From an uncultured Methanobrevibacter sp. (GTDB lineage Archaea; Methanobacteriota; Methanobacteria; Methanobacteriales; Methanobacteriaceae), in the NCBI RefSeq assembly GCF_900314695.1, contig NZ_OMWD01000048.1, positions 1-6,481 on the forward strand: DNA of 6,481 bases, written 5' to 3'. Below the pieces are notes generated by a model. It did not search any database. It worked only from the letters and a program-made list of their open reading frames with translations, and was not told the origin of the DNA. This document shows, piece after piece, positions 5,335-6,481 of the stretch. The position numbers and the translations under genes are program-made. Every line of letters begins with the position of its first letter. The stretch's first letter is position 1.

Positions 5335-6181
5335 TCCAAATAAAAAAAGCAAAAATCCACTATCAAGAATGAATTTAAGACAAAAGACATTATTGACCAT
5401 CGGATTAACAGTTCTCATATTAGTTCTTGTGGTAATCTCAAGTTTATTCATCAATGCAGGAGACATCACCACAAATTTCCAGGCGATGAACAAGCCACCT
5501 AGCTTTGAACATTTATTCGGAACCGACTGGATGGGAAGAGACATGTTTACTCGTACAGTAAAAGGACTCGGCTTGAGTGTTCAAATCGGTGCAGGAGCAT
5601 CAATATTGAGCAGCCTTATTGCTATTGCAATGGCATTGATGGGCAGCATAAACAAATATTTGGACTCACTCATGTCCTGGCTAATTGACCTTTTCTTATC
5701 AATTCCCCACATTCTTTTGATTATATTGATATCCATTGGACTTGGCGGAGGAGCATTCGGAGTTACAATAGGAGTGGCAGTTACACATTGGACATCACTT
5801 GCAAGAGTATTAAGAGCAGAAATCAAACAGATTCAAACTTCTGATTATGTTAAATTATCCGAAAGGTTTGGAAAATCAAAATTATGGATTGCAAGGAGGC
5901 ATATCCTGCCATTAGTAGTAACACAAATCATTGTTGGAACAATATTGATTTTCCCACATGCAATCATGCACGAAGCAAGCGTAACATTCTTAGGATTTGG
6001 TCTGTCACCTCACGAACCGGCAATCGGTATCATATTATCCGAATCAATGAAATACCTTGCAACAGGAAACTGGTGGTTAGCTTTATTCCCAGGATTAGCA
6101 TTGTTAATATTGGTTTTACTCTTTGATATTGCAGGAGAAAACATCAAAAAGATACTTGACCCAACAAGTGCAAACGAATAA
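5327..6181 (+). CDS. ABC transporter permease, DppC/NikC type
   Basis: This 284-residue membrane protein is the second half of the import channel. A lysine-rich N-terminal tail precedes the first helix (about 22-42). The family landmark GTDWMGRDMFTR (65-76) follows. Other hydrophobic stretches lie at about 90-106, 126-150, 197-213 and 249-268. The cytoplasmic EAA loop is YVKLSERFGKSKLWIARRHILP (about 174-195), and EASVTFLGFGLSPHEPAIGIILSE (216-239) is highly characteristic. I chose ATG 5327 because AAGGTGA (5314-5320) lies 6 nt upstream, giving an 8-bp overlap with the preceding permease and probable translational coupling. An in-frame TTG at 5282 would add 15 residues with no binding site. 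The C-terminus reads LDPTSANE rather than the more usual DPR-type ending. Confidence 0.94.
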   Translation: MVNPNKKSKNPLSRMNLRQKTLLTIGLTVLILVLVVISSLFINAGDITTNFQAMNKPPSFEHLFGTDWMGRDMFTRTVKGLGLSVQIGAGASILSSLIAIAMALMGSINKYLDSLMSWLIDLFLSIPHILLIILISIGLGGGAFGVTIGVAVTHWTSLARVLRAEIKQIQTSDYVKLSERFGKSKLWIARRHILPLVVTQIIVGTILIFPHAIMHEASVTFLGFGLSPHEPAIGIILSESMKYLATGNWWLALFPGLALLILVLLFDIAGENIKKILDPTSANE

Positions 6182-6190
6182 GGTGATAAC

Positions 6191-6481
6191 ATGGAGAAGT
6201 TATTAGATGTAGAAAATGTTTCGATTTCATTTATCCAATACACACAAGGATTAAATCAAAGAGATTTAAAAGTTATCACCGATTTAACCCTGGACATATC
6301 CGAAGGTGAAATACTGGCAGTATTAGGTTCAAGCGGATCCGGAAAAAGCCTACTTGCACACGCAATATTCGGAATACTACCAGAAAATGCAAACCTAAAC
6401 GGAAAAATAAAATACAAAGGAAAAGAACTAAGCCAAAAAGACAAAGAAGAAATAAGAGGAAAAGACATAGCACTAATACCA
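6191..6481 (+). CDS. ABC transporter ATPase, OppD/NikD type, N-terminal fragment (3' end outside window)
   Basis: The first 97 codons are present; the gene runs off the window. It begins MEKLLDVENVSISF, the usual first strand, and Walker A is GSSGSGKSL (46-54), followed by LLAHAIFGILP. The fragment ends at KDIALIP, immediately before the expected Q-loop glutamine. The order after two permeases, and the GILPENANLNGKIKYKG segment typical of the first ATPase, support OppD/NikD over OppF/NikE. The start is secured by AGGTGA (6181-6186), whose first A is the last base of the previous stop codon, 4 nt before the ATG. The intergenic gap is 9 nt, so the gene is in the same operon. A second ATPase gene like the one at 117-731 would be expected next. 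Confidence 0.9.
   Translation, partial: MEKLLDVENVSISFIQYTQGLNQRDLKVITDLTLDISEGEILAVLGSSGSGKSLLAHAIFGILPENANLNGKIKYKGKELSQKDKEEIRGKDIALIP

Overview
The window looks like a piece of a methanogenic archaeal chromosome, most likely Methanobrevibacter or a close relative. The evidence is strongly A+T-rich DNA, archaeal ribosome binding sites (AGGTGA/GGAG about 4-7 nt before ATG), TATA-type promoter boxes instead of -35/-10 elements, a surface protein packed with N-glycosylation sequons, and peptide/nickel-class ABC transporters. The genus call is inference from style and familiarity, not from a search.

Layout. (1) 1-731: the tail of an ABC transporter operon. It holds the last 37 codons of an OppD/NikD-type ATPase (C-terminal oligopeptide/nickel extension) and a complete, short OppF/NikE-type ATPase. 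An oligo-T tract follows the last stop. (2) 785-2409: a complete insertion sequence of 1625 bp. It has imperfect terminal inverted repeats of at least 23 bp (18/23 matches, including 12 consecutive), is flanked by an exact 8-bp direct repeat TTTAAAAC (777-784 and 2410-2417), and carries one DDE-type transposase with a zinc-ribbon N-terminus. Its left 289 bp are noncoding and rich in inverted repeats. (3) 2418-2648: A+T-rich regulatory DNA with a hairpin plus T-run, a TATA box and a possible operator. (4) 2649-6481: a second ABC importer operon of the same class, in the order substrate-binding protein, hairpin, permease 1, permease 2, ATPase D (cut by the window end).

How it fits together. The downstream genes encode a membrane-anchored solute receptor, two permeases forming the channel, and the first of two expected ATPases. 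The upstream fragment is the ATPase D - ATPase E end of what appears to be a sister operon, so two importers of the same class lie in tandem. The insertion sequence landed in the spacer between them, leaving both operons intact. Substrate cannot be read from the sequence. Nickel, a metal chelate or short peptides are possible, and nickel is attractive for a methanogen.

The transporters are ordinary members of known families. The parts worth a second look are the exact ends of the insertion sequence, a perfect 10-bp inverted repeat that brackets the transposase start codon, and a perfect 12-bp hairpin between the receptor and permease genes. I see no CRISPR array, tRNA, rRNA or clearly novel multi-gene system.
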